This document shows positions 48,589-56,259 of a stretch of DNA of 64,000 bases, in pieces (positions within the stretch are counted from its first letter, which is position 1; the number at the start of each line of letters is the position of its first letter). Below the pieces are notes generated by a model. That model worked only from the letters and a program-made list of their open reading frames with translations. It did no database searches and was not told the origin of the DNA. Both the position numbers and the translations under genes were made by a program. Source of the DNA: Pseudomonas sp. (GTDB lineage Bacteria; Pseudomonadota; Gammaproteobacteria; Pseudomonadales; Pseudomonadaceae); NCBI RefSeq assembly GCF_030150285.1, contig NZ_JASLGE010000094.1:31076-95075 (forward strand). Direction: 5' to 3'.

Positions 48589-49397
48589 TGAGCCGCCTGC
48601 AAACGCGTTTCACCGCCCTCAAGGAACAAAACCGCGCCGCGCTGGTGACCTTTGTCACCGCCGGTGACCCTGGCTACGACATCTCGCTGGCTATTCTCAA
48701 AGGCTTGCCGGCGGCGGGTGCTGACGTGATCGAGCTGGGCATGCCGTTCACCGACCCGATGGCCGACGGCCCGGCCATTCAGCTGGCCAACATCCGTGCG
48801 CTGGGGGCCAAGCAAAACCTGGCCAAAACGTTGCAGATGGTGCGCGAGTTCCGCGAAGGCAACAGCGACACACCGCTGGTGCTGATGGGGTACTTCAACC
48901 CGATCCACCACTATGGCGTGGCCCGTTTTATTGCCGAAGCCAAAGAAAGCGGCGTAGACGGCCTGATCGTGGTGGACATGCCGCCCGAGCACAACAATGA
49001 ACTGTGCAACCCGGCGCAAGCGGCGGGCCTGGACTTTATCCGCCTGACCACCCCGACCACCGACGACGCTCGTTTGCCGACCGTCTTGGCCGGCAGTTCG
49101 GGGTTTGTTTACTACGTGTCAGTAGCCGGTGTAACCGGGGCGGGTTCTGCGACCACCGAGCAAGTCAGCGCGGCGATCGAACGCCTGCGTCGTCATACCG
49201 ACTTGCCGATCAGCGTCGGTTTCGGCATTCGCACCGCGGAACAGGCCGCTGCCATAGCGCGCCTGGCCGACGGCGTGGTCGTGGGCTCGGCCTTGATCGA
49301 CAAAATCCAAAACGCAGCCACGCCAGAACAAGCCGTGGATGGCGTCTTGAGCCTGTGCGCGTCCCTGGCTGAAGGCGTACGCACCGCCAGGCATTGA
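48588..49397 (+). CDS. trpA: Tryptophan synthase alpha subunit
   Basis: A 269-residue TIM-barrel lyase that splits indoleglycerol phosphate to indole and glyceraldehyde 3-phosphate. Catalytic Glu in VIELGMPFTDPMADGP and Asp in GLIVVDMPPEH; phosphate site in SVGFGIRTAEQA. The indole passes to TrpB. It is the last gene of the trpBA operon and is followed at once by REP sequence and the RAYT gene. Confidence 0.97.
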   Translation: MSRLQTRFTALKEQNRAALVTFVTAGDPGYDISLAILKGLPAAGADVIELGMPFTDPMADGPAIQLANIRALGAKQNLAKTLQMVREFREGNSDTPLVLMGYFNPIHHYGVARFIAEAKESGVDGLIVVDMPPEHNNELCNPAQAAGLDFIRLTTPTTDDARLPTVLAGSSGFVYYVSVAGVTGAGSATTEQVSAAIERLRRHTDLPISVGFGIRTAEQAAAIARLADGVVVGSALIDKIQNAATPEQAVDGVLSLCASLAEGVRTARH

Positions 49398-49403
49398 TGT
49401 TGC

Positions 49404-49458
49404 AGTAGGGCGGGCTTGCCAATCGCGTGCAAAGATCGCGAGCAAGCTCGCTCCTACA
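49404..49458. repeat. REPIN-like pair left of the RAYT gene
   Basis: A degenerate forward REP (GTAGGGCGGGCTTGCC, from 49406) is followed by a good inverted REP (GATCGCGAGCAAGCTC at 49434, ending CTCCTACA at 49458). The pair can fold on itself. It ends 9 bases before the RAYT stop. Confidence 0.7.
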
Positions 49459-49467
49459 GGACGAGGT

Positions 49468-49926
49468 TCACAGCCAAATGGCATCCCAATGCGGGTAGTC
49501 CCCCAGCCGCTTTGCCAGCCCTGCGCGTAATGGATTGGCGACTAGATAGCGCGCCACAATGACAATGTCTTCGTGACGGCGAATTGCTCGTTCATGAAAA
49601 CCGTGCTGCCAGAAAGGTCCTTTGCTGCCGCTGGCCGTATTGATCGCTCTGGCGCTGCGTGATTTTGTACGTTGCAGGACCGTCGACAAACAACGGCCTC
49701 GCAGCTCGATCAGCCAATGAAAATGATCGGGCATCACCACCCACGCCAGTGATGTCACCGAGCCTTCTGTTTGTGTCCGCCTGAATTCATTAATCAAAAG
49801 ACGACTTAAATGAAAATCATTGAAGGGTCGCGCTCGGTTTTTAACCATAGCGGTCACTGAATAGACACGACCCGTCTCGGAAAACCGGCCCCGACGAAGC
49901 CGACATGCATGAGCAGCGCTTGGCAT
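49468..49926 (-). mobile_element. rayT: REP-associated tyrosine transposase (RAYT)
   Basis: A 152-residue Y1_Tnp (TnpA_REP) protein. The HUH metal motif is HFH in VVMPDHFHWLIEL; the C-terminal part KGPFWQHGFHERAIRR and ARYLVANPLRAGLAKRLGDY carries the catalytic-Tyr region typical of RAYTs. RAYTs act on REP hairpins as single-copy housekeeping-like transposases. The gene lies between inverted REP copies (49434-49458 and 50014-50045), the standard RAYT layout. The start at 49926 is the longest option; GTG or ATG starts further in (for example the Met before VKNRARPF) are possible. Confidence 0.88.
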
Positions 49927-50013
49927 TCCTTAACCCCCGACGCAAAGGGGGAAGGCTAGTGTGACTATCCAAAGGCCGTATGATAACAGTGGTGCCGGAT
50001 ATGTCGTGCTGTC

Positions 50014-50045
50014 GTAGGAGCGAGCTTGCTCGCGATTTTTTGATC
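50014..50045. repeat. REP right of the RAYT gene
   Basis: GTAGGAGCGAGCTTGCTCG at 50014 continues into CGATTTTTTGATC. Orientation is opposite to the REP at 49434-49458, so the two face each other across the RAYT gene. Confidence 0.8.
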
Positions 50046-50057
50046 TTTTTTAACCAC

Positions 50058-50092
50058 AAAAAAACCCCGAAGGGCTCGCGCCTTTCGGGGGT
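50058..50092 (-). terminator. Terminator of the ssu operon
   Basis: CCCCGAAGG (50065-50073) pairs with CCTTTCGGGG (50081-50090), and the minus strand runs into seven T (complement of 50058-50064). It lies 17 bases past the ssuF stop. Confidence 0.85.
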
Positions 50093-50108
50093 GTGGGTAA
50101 CCCACGGT

Positions 50109-50324
50109 TTAGAGCTTGGCGATGGACACTTCGGTGGATTTAACGAAGGCGATCACTTCGCTGCCCACCACCAGTTCCAGCTCTTTGACCGAGCGGGTGG
50201 TGATCACGGAGGTGACGATGCCGGAAGCGGTCTGTACGTCAATTTCAGACAATACGTCGCCCAGCACGATTTCCTTGATGTGGCCTTTGAACTGGTTGCG
50301 AACGTTGATGGCTTTAATGGTCAT
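50109..50324 (-). CDS. ssuF: SsuF, small molybdopterin-binding-like (TOBE/Mop) protein
   Basis: A 71-residue single Mop/TOBE domain: MTIKAINVRNQFKGHIKEI, TSVITTRSVKEL and GSEVIAFVKSTEVSI. In Pseudomonas putida the last gene of the ssuEADCBF operon encodes such a protein, required for growth on sulfonates by an unclear mechanism. Here it lies 35 bases behind ssuB, and a terminator follows. ATG 50324 gives the family N-terminus; an upstream in-frame Met at 50372 does not. Confidence 0.88.
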   Translation of the reverse strand: MTIKAINVRNQFKGHIKEIVLGDVLSEIDVQTASGIVTSVITTRSVKELELVVGSEVIAFVKSTEVSIAKL

Positions 50325-50359
50325 GGTGTCGATTCCTGTCTTGGGATAGAAAAGTGAGG

Positions 50360-51166
50360 TTATTGCGCCCAACGCAATTGCGTGGGCAGCGGTGCGACGG
50401 GTTCTGGCTCAGGCGGCGAGCCAGGGAGTGAAAGCACGCGGTTAAGCACTTCGGTTTCCAGCGCTGCCAGCCTGTGCGAGCCCCGTACACGGGGGCGTTT
50501 GAGTTCAACGATGAGATCGAGCCCGACCTCGCCGTCTTCGATCAGGATCACGCGGTCGGCAATGGCAACGGCTTCACTGACGTCATGGGTCACCAGCAAC
50601 ACGGTAAAACCGTGCTGGTGCCACAGGCGTTCGATCAGTTGCTGCATTTCAATTCGTGTCAGCGCGTCCAGAGCACCTAGCGGTTCATCCAGCAGCAGCA
50701 AGCGCGGTTGGTGAATCAAGGCCCGAGCCAAGGCGACGCGCTGCTTTTGCCCACCCGACAGGGCAGTCGGCCATTCATTGGCACGTTCGGCCAAGCCCAC
50801 TTCTTCCAGCGCCTTGAGCGCTTTGGGGCGCCAGTCGCCGGTAAGGCCCAGGCCAACGTTGTCGATGACTTTTTTCCAGGGCAGCAAGCGCGCTTCCTGG
50901 AACATTAGCCGTGTGTTGTCGTGAGCGTCTTGCAGCGGTGCGCTGCCCGCCAATAACTGCCCGGCAGTGGGCTGGTCGAGGCCGGCCAGCAAGCGCATCA
51001 AGGTGCTTTTGCCGCAGCCGCTGCGGCCTACCACGGCCACGAATTGCCCGGCCGGGATATGCAGGTTGATGCCTCGCAGAACCTGGCGTTCGCCAAAGGA
51101 TTTTTGCAGCCCCTTGATCGCCAGCGGGATGCCTTGGCGCAAGTGGGGAGGTTGTTGAGCCGTCAT
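50360..51166 (-). CDS. ssuB: Aliphatic sulfonate ABC transporter ATPase SsuB
   Basis: A 268-residue ATPase: Walker A GRSGCGKST, signature LSGGQKQRVALARAL, Walker B LLLLDEPLGALD, H-loop VTHDVSEAV. ATG 51166 (MTAQQPPHLRQG) overlaps the ssuC stop as ATGA, so this start is preferred to the longer frame. It powers uptake of aliphatic sulfonates under sulfate limitation. Confidence 0.93.
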   Translation of the reverse strand: MTAQQPPHLRQGIPLAIKGLQKSFGERQVLRGINLHIPAGQFVAVVGRSGCGKSTLMRLLAGLDQPTAGQLLAGSAPLQDAHDNTRLMFQEARLLPWKKVIDNVGLGLTGDWRPKALKALEEVGLAERANEWPTALSGGQKQRVALARALIHQPRLLLLDEPLGALDALTRIEMQQLIERLWHQHGFTVLLVTHDVSEAVAIADRVILIEDGEVGLDLIVELKRPRVRGSHRLAALETEVLNRVLSLPGSPPEPEPVAPLPTQLRWAQ

Positions 51167-51969
51167 GCTGCACCGCCTTTCGTCACTTGATACGCCGGGT
51201 GCCAGCGCAACCACACGCGTTCCAGCCCTCGGGCCGCGCTGTCAGCCAATTTGCCGAGGACCGCGTACAGAATAATCGCCAGTACCACCACGTCGGTTTG
51301 TAAAAACTCCCGGGCGTTCATCGCCAGGTAGCCAATGCCGGAACTGGCAGAAATGGTTTCGGCCACGATCAGCGTCAGCCACATAAAGCCCAGCGCAAAA
51401 CGCACACCGACCAGAATGGAGGGCAAGGCTCCCGGCAAAATCACTTGGCGAAACAGGCTGAACCCGGACAAACCGTAGCTGCGGGCCATTTCCACCAGCG
51501 CCGGGTCGACGTTACGGATGCCGTGGTAGGTGTTGAGGTAGATGGGGAACAACGTGCCCAGCGCCACCAGAAAAATCTTCGCAGACTCATCAATGCCGAA
51601 CCACAGGATCACCAACGGGATCAGCGCCAGGTGCGGCACGTTGCGGATCATTTGCACCGAACTGTCGAGCAGGCGTTCGCCCCACTTCGACAGCCCGGTG
51701 ATAAAGCCCAGCGCCAGGCCGATGCTACCGCCAATCAAGAAACCAACGCCGGCCCGCCAGCCGCTGATGGCCAGGTGTTTCCAGAGTTCGCCGCTGCGGA
51801 CCAATTCCACACCGGCCTCGATCACGGCGCTGGGAGCGGGCAGGATGCGGGTGGACAACCAGCCCGCCGACACCGACAACTGCCACACCGCCAGCAGCAA
51901 CAGTGGCAAGGCCCAGGGTGCCCATTGATGAGCGATGCGTGAGAGGCGCGAAGCCTTTGCCGTACTCAT
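51163..51969 (-). CDS. ssuC: Aliphatic sulfonate ABC transporter permease SsuC
   Basis: A 268-residue BPD-transporter permease with about six membrane segments (LPLLLLAVWQLSVSAGW, GWRAGVGFLIGGSIGLALGF and others) and the EAA loop in LVEMARSYGLSGFSLFRQVI. It pairs with SsuB (4-base overlap) and SsuA. Seven bases separate it from ssuD. Confidence 0.93.
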   Translation of the reverse strand: MSTAKASRLSRIAHQWAPWALPLLLLAVWQLSVSAGWLSTRILPAPSAVIEAGVELVRSGELWKHLAISGWRAGVGFLIGGSIGLALGFITGLSKWGERLLDSSVQMIRNVPHLALIPLVILWFGIDESAKIFLVALGTLFPIYLNTYHGIRNVDPALVEMARSYGLSGFSLFRQVILPGALPSILVGVRFALGFMWLTLIVAETISASSGIGYLAMNAREFLQTDVVVLAIILYAVLGKLADSAARGLERVWLRWHPAYQVTKGGAA

Positions 51970-51976
51970 GGCCGCC

Positions 51977-53125
51977 TCAGCTCTGCGACGCGGCTTTAGG
52001 GATAATGTCGTTGGCGACCATTTCGCCGAACGGGCTCACGTAACCGGCGCTTTTGGGTAGCTCCGGGCGCTCGATATCCAGGTGCGGGAACAACAACTCA
52101 GCCACGCGGTACGATTCTTCGAGGTGCGGGTAGCCCGAGAAAATAAAGGTATCGATGCCCAGGTCGGCGTATTCCTTGACCCGTGCGGCCACGGTTGGGC
52201 CATCACCGACCAGTGCCGTGCCTGCGCCGCCGCGTACCAAGCCCACGCCTGCCCACAGGTTAGGGCTGACTTCGAGGTGGTCGCGGCTGCCGCCGTGCAG
52301 CGCGGCCATGCGTTGCTGGCCGACGGAGTCGAAGCGCGCCAACGAAGCCTGGGCACGGGCAATGGTGTCGTCGTCCAGATGCGAAATCAGTTTGTCAGCA
52401 GCCTTCCAGGCCTCTTCGTTGGTTTCACGCACGATTACGTGCAGGCGAATCCCGAAGCGCACAGTGCGCCCGAGCTTGGCGGCCTTGGCGCGCACCTGTT
52501 CGATTTTTTCGGCAACGGCGGCCGGCGGCTCACCCCAGGTCAGGACCATCTCGACCTGCTCGGCGGCCAAGTCCTGCGCGGCTTCCGACGAGCCGCCGAA
52601 GTACAGCGGCGGGCGCGGCTGCTGGATCGGCGGGTAGAGCAACTTGGCCCCTTTGACCTTGATGTGCTGGCCGTCGTAGTCAACGGTTTCGCCTTCCAGT
52701 ACGCGGCGCCAGATACGGGTGAACTCCACCGATGCCTGGTAGCGTTCTTCATGGCTCAAAAACAGGCCATCCCCGGCCAGTTCGTCCGGATCGCCGCCGG
52801 TCACCAGATTAAACAGCGCCCGCCCGCCGGACAGCCGGTCCAGCGTGGCCGCCTGACGCGCCGCCACGGTGGGCGAGACAATGCCAGGGCGCAGAGCCAC
52901 CAAGAATTTCAGACGCTGAGTCACTGGGATCAGCGACGCGGCCACCAGCCACGAGTCTTCGCATGAACGCCCGGTCGGGATCAGCACCCCACCAAAACCC
53001 AAGCGGTCTGCGGCTTGCGCCACTTGTTGCAGGTAGCCGTGGTCTACCGCGCGTGCGCCTTCGGAGGTGCCAAGGTAATGGCCGTCACCGTGCGTGGGCA
53101 GGAACCAGAAAATATTGAGGCTCAT
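51977..53125 (-). CDS. ssuD: FMNH2-dependent alkanesulfonate monooxygenase SsuD
   Basis: A 382-residue luciferase-like monooxygenase that releases sulfite from alkanesulfonates with FMNH2 and O2. Family stretches MSLNIFWFLPTHGDGHYLGT, ALRPGIVSPTVAARQAATLD, GRALFNLVTGGDPDELAGDG and FSGYPHLEESYRVAEL are conserved; the catalytic Cys/His/Arg set of SsuD is consistent with THGDGHYL and RLHVIVRE. SsuE supplies the FMNH2. Confidence 0.95.
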   Translation of the reverse strand: MSLNIFWFLPTHGDGHYLGTSEGARAVDHGYLQQVAQAADRLGFGGVLIPTGRSCEDSWLVAASLIPVTQRLKFLVALRPGIVSPTVAARQAATLDRLSGGRALFNLVTGGDPDELAGDGLFLSHEERYQASVEFTRIWRRVLEGETVDYDGQHIKVKGAKLLYPPIQQPRPPLYFGGSSEAAQDLAAEQVEMVLTWGEPPAAVAEKIEQVRAKAAKLGRTVRFGIRLHVIVRETNEEAWKAADKLISHLDDDTIARAQASLARFDSVGQQRMAALHGGSRDHLEVSPNLWAGVGLVRGGAGTALVGDGPTVAARVKEYADLGIDTFIFSGYPHLEESYRVAELLFPHLDIERPELPKSAGYVSPFGEMVANDIIPKAASQS

Positions 53126-53156
53126 GGAGTGGTCTCCTAAATGGGTGCAGCAAGCA

Positions 53157-54134
53157 TTAGTTGGCGTTGGCGTTGGCGTTGGTCACGTCAGCGGCCGGTG
53201 TCCAGATCACGTCTTTGATCACTAACGGCTTTGGAATCAGCTTGAGCTGATGGAAGCTGTCAGCGATTTTTTGCTGCGCGTCGATCACTGCCGGCGTCAG
53301 GAATTGCGCGCCGTAGCCCTGGCGTTTAACCGAGGTCAGGGTGATGTCTGCGGGCAGGCCAAGGATCGGTGCCACTTGACGGGTTACTTCATCCGGGTTG
53401 GCCTTGGCCCATTCACCGACATTGCGCACTTCGTCGACCAGGGTTTCGATGACCTTGGGGTGTTGTTGGGCGTAGGGCTTGGTCGCCAGATAGAACTGGT
53501 GGTTGTCGGCAATGCCGGTGGCATCGCGCAGGGTGCGTGCTTGTAACTGTTGCTCGGCGGCGGCCTGGTACGGGTCCCAGATGACCCAGGCATCGACGCT
53601 GCCGCGCTCAAATGCTGCGCGGGCATCGGCCGGGGGCAGGAAGACGGTCTGGATATCGGTGTATTTCAGGCCCGCGTCTTCAAGGGCGCGCACCAACAAG
53701 TAGTGAACGTTGGAACCTTTGTTGAGCACCACTTTTTTGCCTTTAAGGTCTTTCACTGAGGTGATCGGTGAATCCTTGGGCACCAGAATCGCTTCGCTGG
53801 TAGGCGCTGGCGGCTCATAGGCGACATACAGCAGGTCGGCCCCCGCGGCCTGGGCAAATACAGGGGGTGTTTCACCGGTGACGCCGAAGTCGATTGAGCC
53901 GACGTTCAAGCCTTCCAGCAATTGAGGGCCGCCAGGAAACTCGGTCCATTTCACGTCAACGCCTTGCTCGGCCAAGCGCTTTTCCAGCGTGCCCTTGGCT
54001 TTGAGCAGCACCAGCGTGCCGTACTTTTGATAACCAATGCGCAGGGTATCGGCTTGAGCCTGGGTGACGGCACCGAAGGACACCGCTGCTGCTAACAGGG
54101 CGACCAGGCCGCGACGCAAAATGACAGGGCGCAT
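53157..54134 (-). CDS. ssuA: Aliphatic sulfonate-binding protein SsuA
   Basis: A 325-residue periplasmic receptor with Sec signal ending TQAQA-D and the SsuA/NMT1-like fold (LRIGYQKYGTLVLLKAKG, GVTGETPPVFAQAAGADL, NKGSNVHYLLVRALE). The C-terminus ends in Asn-Ala repeats (NANANAN), encoded by a six-base repeat at 53160-53180. ATG 54134 (MRPVILRRG) after GGAGAG is preferred to the upstream frame. A REPIN separates it from ssuE. Confidence 0.93.
   Translation of the reverse strand: MRPVILRRGLVALLAAAVSFGAVTQAQADTLRIGYQKYGTLVLLKAKGTLEKRLAEQGVDVKWTEFPGGPQLLEGLNVGSIDFGVTGETPPVFAQAAGADLLYVAYEPPAPTSEAILVPKDSPITSVKDLKGKKVVLNKGSNVHYLLVRALEDAGLKYTDIQTVFLPPADARAAFERGSVDAWVIWDPYQAAAEQQLQARTLRDATGIADNHQFYLATKPYAQQHPKVIETLVDEVRNVGEWAKANPDEVTRQVAPILGLPADITLTSVKRQGYGAQFLTPAVIDAQQKIADSFHQLKLIPKPLVIKDVIWTPAADVTNANANAN
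53159..53181. repeat. Hexanucleotide repeat at the ssuA 3' end
   Basis: Three and a half copies of TTGGCG in tandem encode the Asn-Ala tail of SsuA. Because the unit is six bases, changes in copy number would alter only tail length, not the frame. Confidence 0.75.
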
Positions 54135-54167
54135 GGCGCTCTCCTTTGTTATTGGGTTGTACGGCGT

Positions 54168-54231
54168 GTGGGAGCGAGCGTGCTCGCGATCGTTTGATCT
54201 TGAAAAAAGCGCGAGCAAGCGGGTGCCTCCA
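54168..54231. repeat. REPIN inside the ssu operon (ssuE-ssuA gap)
   Basis: GGAGCGAGCGTGCTCGCGAT (from 54171) followed by GTTTGATC, then the inverted arm GCGCGAGCAAGC (54209-54220) ending GCCTCC. The two REP arms face each other over about 64 bases and fill nearly the whole gap between two genes of one operon. Confidence 0.75.
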
Positions 54232-54234
54232 GGT

Positions 54235-54828
54235 TCAAATACTCCAGCGAGCCGTGACCAGGCGCTCGTTGAGGATGTTGGGGTCCAGCGGTTTGGGGCG
54301 GCGGGCCAGAGCGCTATAGAACTGCTCCAGAGACTCGCTTAAACGCTGCTCCAGCACCGGCACCAACTGCGCGGGAGCCCCGCCTTCGCCATAGGCAATC
54401 TGGCTGTCCTCGGCAAAGATGCCCTGCAGCATTTCCTGGGCCTTAAGCGCCGACAGCACCGGTTTGAGGGCGTAGTCCACCGCCAGCATGTGCGCGATGC
54501 TGCCGCCGGTGGCAATGGGCAACACCACTTTGTGGCTCAGTGCGCGCTCAGGCAGCAAGTCGAGTACGGTCTTCAGGGCACCGCTGAAAGAGGCCTTGTA
54601 CACCGGGGTCGCAATGACCAGGCCATCGGCATTGTCGATCTGTTGCAACAAGTCGATAACGGCCGGGCTGTCGAAGCGGGCGTGCAGTAAATCTTCAGCA
54701 GGAAAGTCCCGTACTTGGTAACTCACCACTTCGACGCCTTTCTGGTTGAGCCAGTGTTTGGCGCGGTCCAGCAACACCCCGGAGCGGGATCGTTGGCTGG
54801 GGCTTCCTCCGAGTGTGACGACCAGCAT
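54235..54828 (-). CDS. ssuE: NAD(P)H-dependent FMN reductase SsuE
   Basis: A 197-residue flavodoxin-fold reductase giving FMNH2 to SsuD. Motifs LVVTLGGSPSQRSRSGVLLD, the flavin loop ATPVYKASFSGALKTVLDL and LPIATGGSIAHML are those of the SsuE/MsuE family. First gene of ssuEADCBF. The stop lies 3 bases from the REPIN. The AT-rich 130 bases upstream should carry a CysB-dependent promoter, as in other pseudomonads. Confidence 0.93.
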   Translation of the reverse strand: MLVVTLGGSPSQRSRSGVLLDRAKHWLNQKGVEVVSYQVRDFPAEDLLHARFDSPAVIDLLQQIDNADGLVIATPVYKASFSGALKTVLDLLPERALSHKVVLPIATGGSIAHMLAVDYALKPVLSALKAQEMLQGIFAEDSQIAYGEGGAPAQLVPVLEQRLSESLEQFYSALARRPKPLDPNILNERLVTARWSI

Positions 54829-54960
54829 CTAGGATTTCCTTGAATGATTGGGTGTAAGCCGTTGTCAGCGTTTTCGCTTTGATGGGCTGACATTAACAGG
54901 TGATTTATATATCCATAAATCATATTTATTCATTTGTTTATTCCTTAAGTGCATATGTGA
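54829..54960 (-). promoter_or_regulatory. AT-rich promoter region of the ssu operon
   Basis: Around 54898-54950 the sequence is strongly AT-rich (TTTATATATCCATAAATC, CATTTGTTTATTCC), unlike the flanks. CysB sites of sulfonate genes are AT-rich and poorly conserved; this is the only such stretch before ssuE. Exact sites cannot be assigned by eye. Confidence 0.4.
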
Positions 54961-54978
54961 GTGACCTGTTTTCGGGCG

Positions 54979-55004
54979 AAAAAAAAGGCCGTTAAAACGG
55001 CCTT
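54979..55004 (-). terminator. Hairpin with T-run on the minus strand
   Basis: AAGGCCGT (54985-54992) pairs with ACGGCCTT (54997-55004); the minus strand then runs into T residues (complement of 54979-54986). It should terminate transcription arriving from the peroxiredoxin gene before the ssu promoter. Confidence 0.75.
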
Positions 55005-55033
55005 AAACCCTGTTGCACTTGAAGACGGTAAAA

Positions 55034-55287
55034 CGCGGCAGGAGCCGCCAGTCGGCCCTCGATTGCTCGCGAGCGTTCCAAAAAAAATCAAAAGATCGCG
55101 AGCAATCGAGCGTCGACCGGCTGCTCCTACGGATCACGGATGGCAGCGTTTGTAGGAACGAGCTTGCTCGTGATCTTTTGATCTGGTTTTTGATCTAAAG
55201 GGCCCCCTTAAACCACGCTGGCCGATCGCGGCGGCCCACGGCGTAAAGCCGGAACCTTAAGTGGCCGTGACCGCAGCAATGGATAGG
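55034..55287. repeat. REP-bounded modular repeat cluster (copy C, inverted)
   Basis: A variant REPIN (55034-55130) is followed by a modular element in reverse orientation (55152-55287): REP arm GTAGGAACGAGCTTGCTCG, GGTTTTTGATC, the module TTAAACCACGCTGG, then the core reversed (55237-55286, GTGGCCGTGACCGCAGCAAT). The variant arm at 55088-55130 is the exact reverse complement of the arm at 12198-12240 over 43 bases, and the linker word ACAAACGCTG...CATCCGT is shared with the 12-kb array. Confidence 0.82.
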
Positions 55288-55329
55288 ATTGCTGAACGAC
55301 GGCGCGGCCCCTCTTACGGGGAGGTTGGG

Positions 55330-55968
55330 TTATTTGTTCGGCTGTGGGGTCAGGCGCAGGTAGGGCTTCACGGCGCGGTAGCCCTTGGGGAAGCGTTTCT
55401 TGATGTCGTCTTCATCCTTGAGCGACGGCACGATCACCACCTCATCACCGTCCTGCCAGTTGGCCGGGGTGGCGACTTTGTAGTTGTCGGTCAGTTGCAG
55501 CGAATCAATCACTCGCAAAATCTCGTTGAAGTTGCGGCCTGTGCTGGCCGGGTAGGTAATGGTCAGGCGAATTTTCTTGTTCGGATCAATCACGAACAGC
55601 GAGCGCACCGTCAGGGTGTCACTGGCATTGGGGTGAATCAGGTCATACAGGTCGGAAACTTTGCGGTCGGCATCGGCCAGGATCGGAAAATTGACCACGG
55701 TGTGCTGGGTTTCGTTGATGTCGTCGATCCACTGGTGGTGCGAGTCCACCGGGTCAACCGACAGCGCGATAGCCTTGACGCCGCGCTTGGCGAACTCGTC
55801 CTTGAGCTTGGCGGTAAAGCCCAGTTCGGTGGTGCATACCGGCGTGAAGTCTGCCGGGTGCGAAAACAGCACGCCCCAACTGTCGCCCAGCCATTCATGG
55901 AAACGGAGGGTGCCGGCGCTGGAATCCTGTTCGAAGTCGGGGGCGATGTCGCCGAGTCTGAGGCTCAT
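55330..55968 (-). CDS. lsfA: 1-Cys peroxiredoxin LsfA (Prx6 type)
   Basis: A 212-residue Prx6-family peroxidase. The peroxidatic Cys is in FTPVCTTELGF, with the partner Arg in LTVRSLFVIDP and the C-terminal half (DNYKVATPANWQDGDEVVIV, YLRLTPQPNK) typical of 1-Cys Prx. No resolving Cys is seen. LsfA of Pseudomonas is induced by sulfate starvation and oxidative stress; location between ssu and oprD/tau genes fits that. AGGAGC precedes the ATG. Confidence 0.92.
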   Translation of the reverse strand: MSLRLGDIAPDFEQDSSAGTLRFHEWLGDSWGVLFSHPADFTPVCTTELGFTAKLKDEFAKRGVKAIALSVDPVDSHHQWIDDINETQHTVVNFPILADADRKVSDLYDLIHPNASDTLTVRSLFVIDPNKKIRLTITYPASTGRNFNEILRVIDSLQLTDNYKVATPANWQDGDEVVIVPSLKDEDDIKKRFPKGYRAVKPYLRLTPQPNK

Positions 55969-56206
55969 GGTGCAGCTCCTTTTTAGAGGGAAGGGCAGGG
56001 CGTGATGGGTTTACTCTGCCTGTGCCATGAGTAGATTAAAAAGAATAAATATTGATTTAATTAGAACTTAAAAGAATATTAAAAACTGTTTCATTGGACG
56101 CGGCCCAGCCGTGGGAGCACCCTGAGTTCAGGTTTAGGCAAGGGTTCAGCAGGACGCTGGCGGTTTTAATGTGTTGCGAATTGATTGTGTCGATCGTCGG
56201 TCAACA

Positions 56207-56239
56207 CCCTGCCCGGCATTGCGCCGGGCAGGGCTTTTT
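56207..56239 (+). terminator. Strong hairpin between lsfA and the oprD stop
   Basis: CCCTGCCCGGC (56207-56217) pairs perfectly with GCCGGGCAGGG (56223-56233), followed by CTTTTT on the plus strand. It lies 21 bases past the oprD-family stop (minus strand), where the T-run is missing, so orientation is uncertain; it most likely ends the porin transcript. Confidence 0.6.
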
Positions 56240-56259
56240 AACCTTTTGCTACAACCGGC

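Noticed and set aside
49468..49926. RAYT region as part of an insertion sequence or prophage
   Set aside because: No terminal inverted repeats of IS type, target duplication or phage genes; flanks are REPs, as expected for RAYT.
56020..56030. Sigma-54 promoter for lsfA on the minus strand (TGGCAC)
   Set aside because: The -24 word is good, but the base pair at -12 is GT rather than GC and the spacing does not fit.
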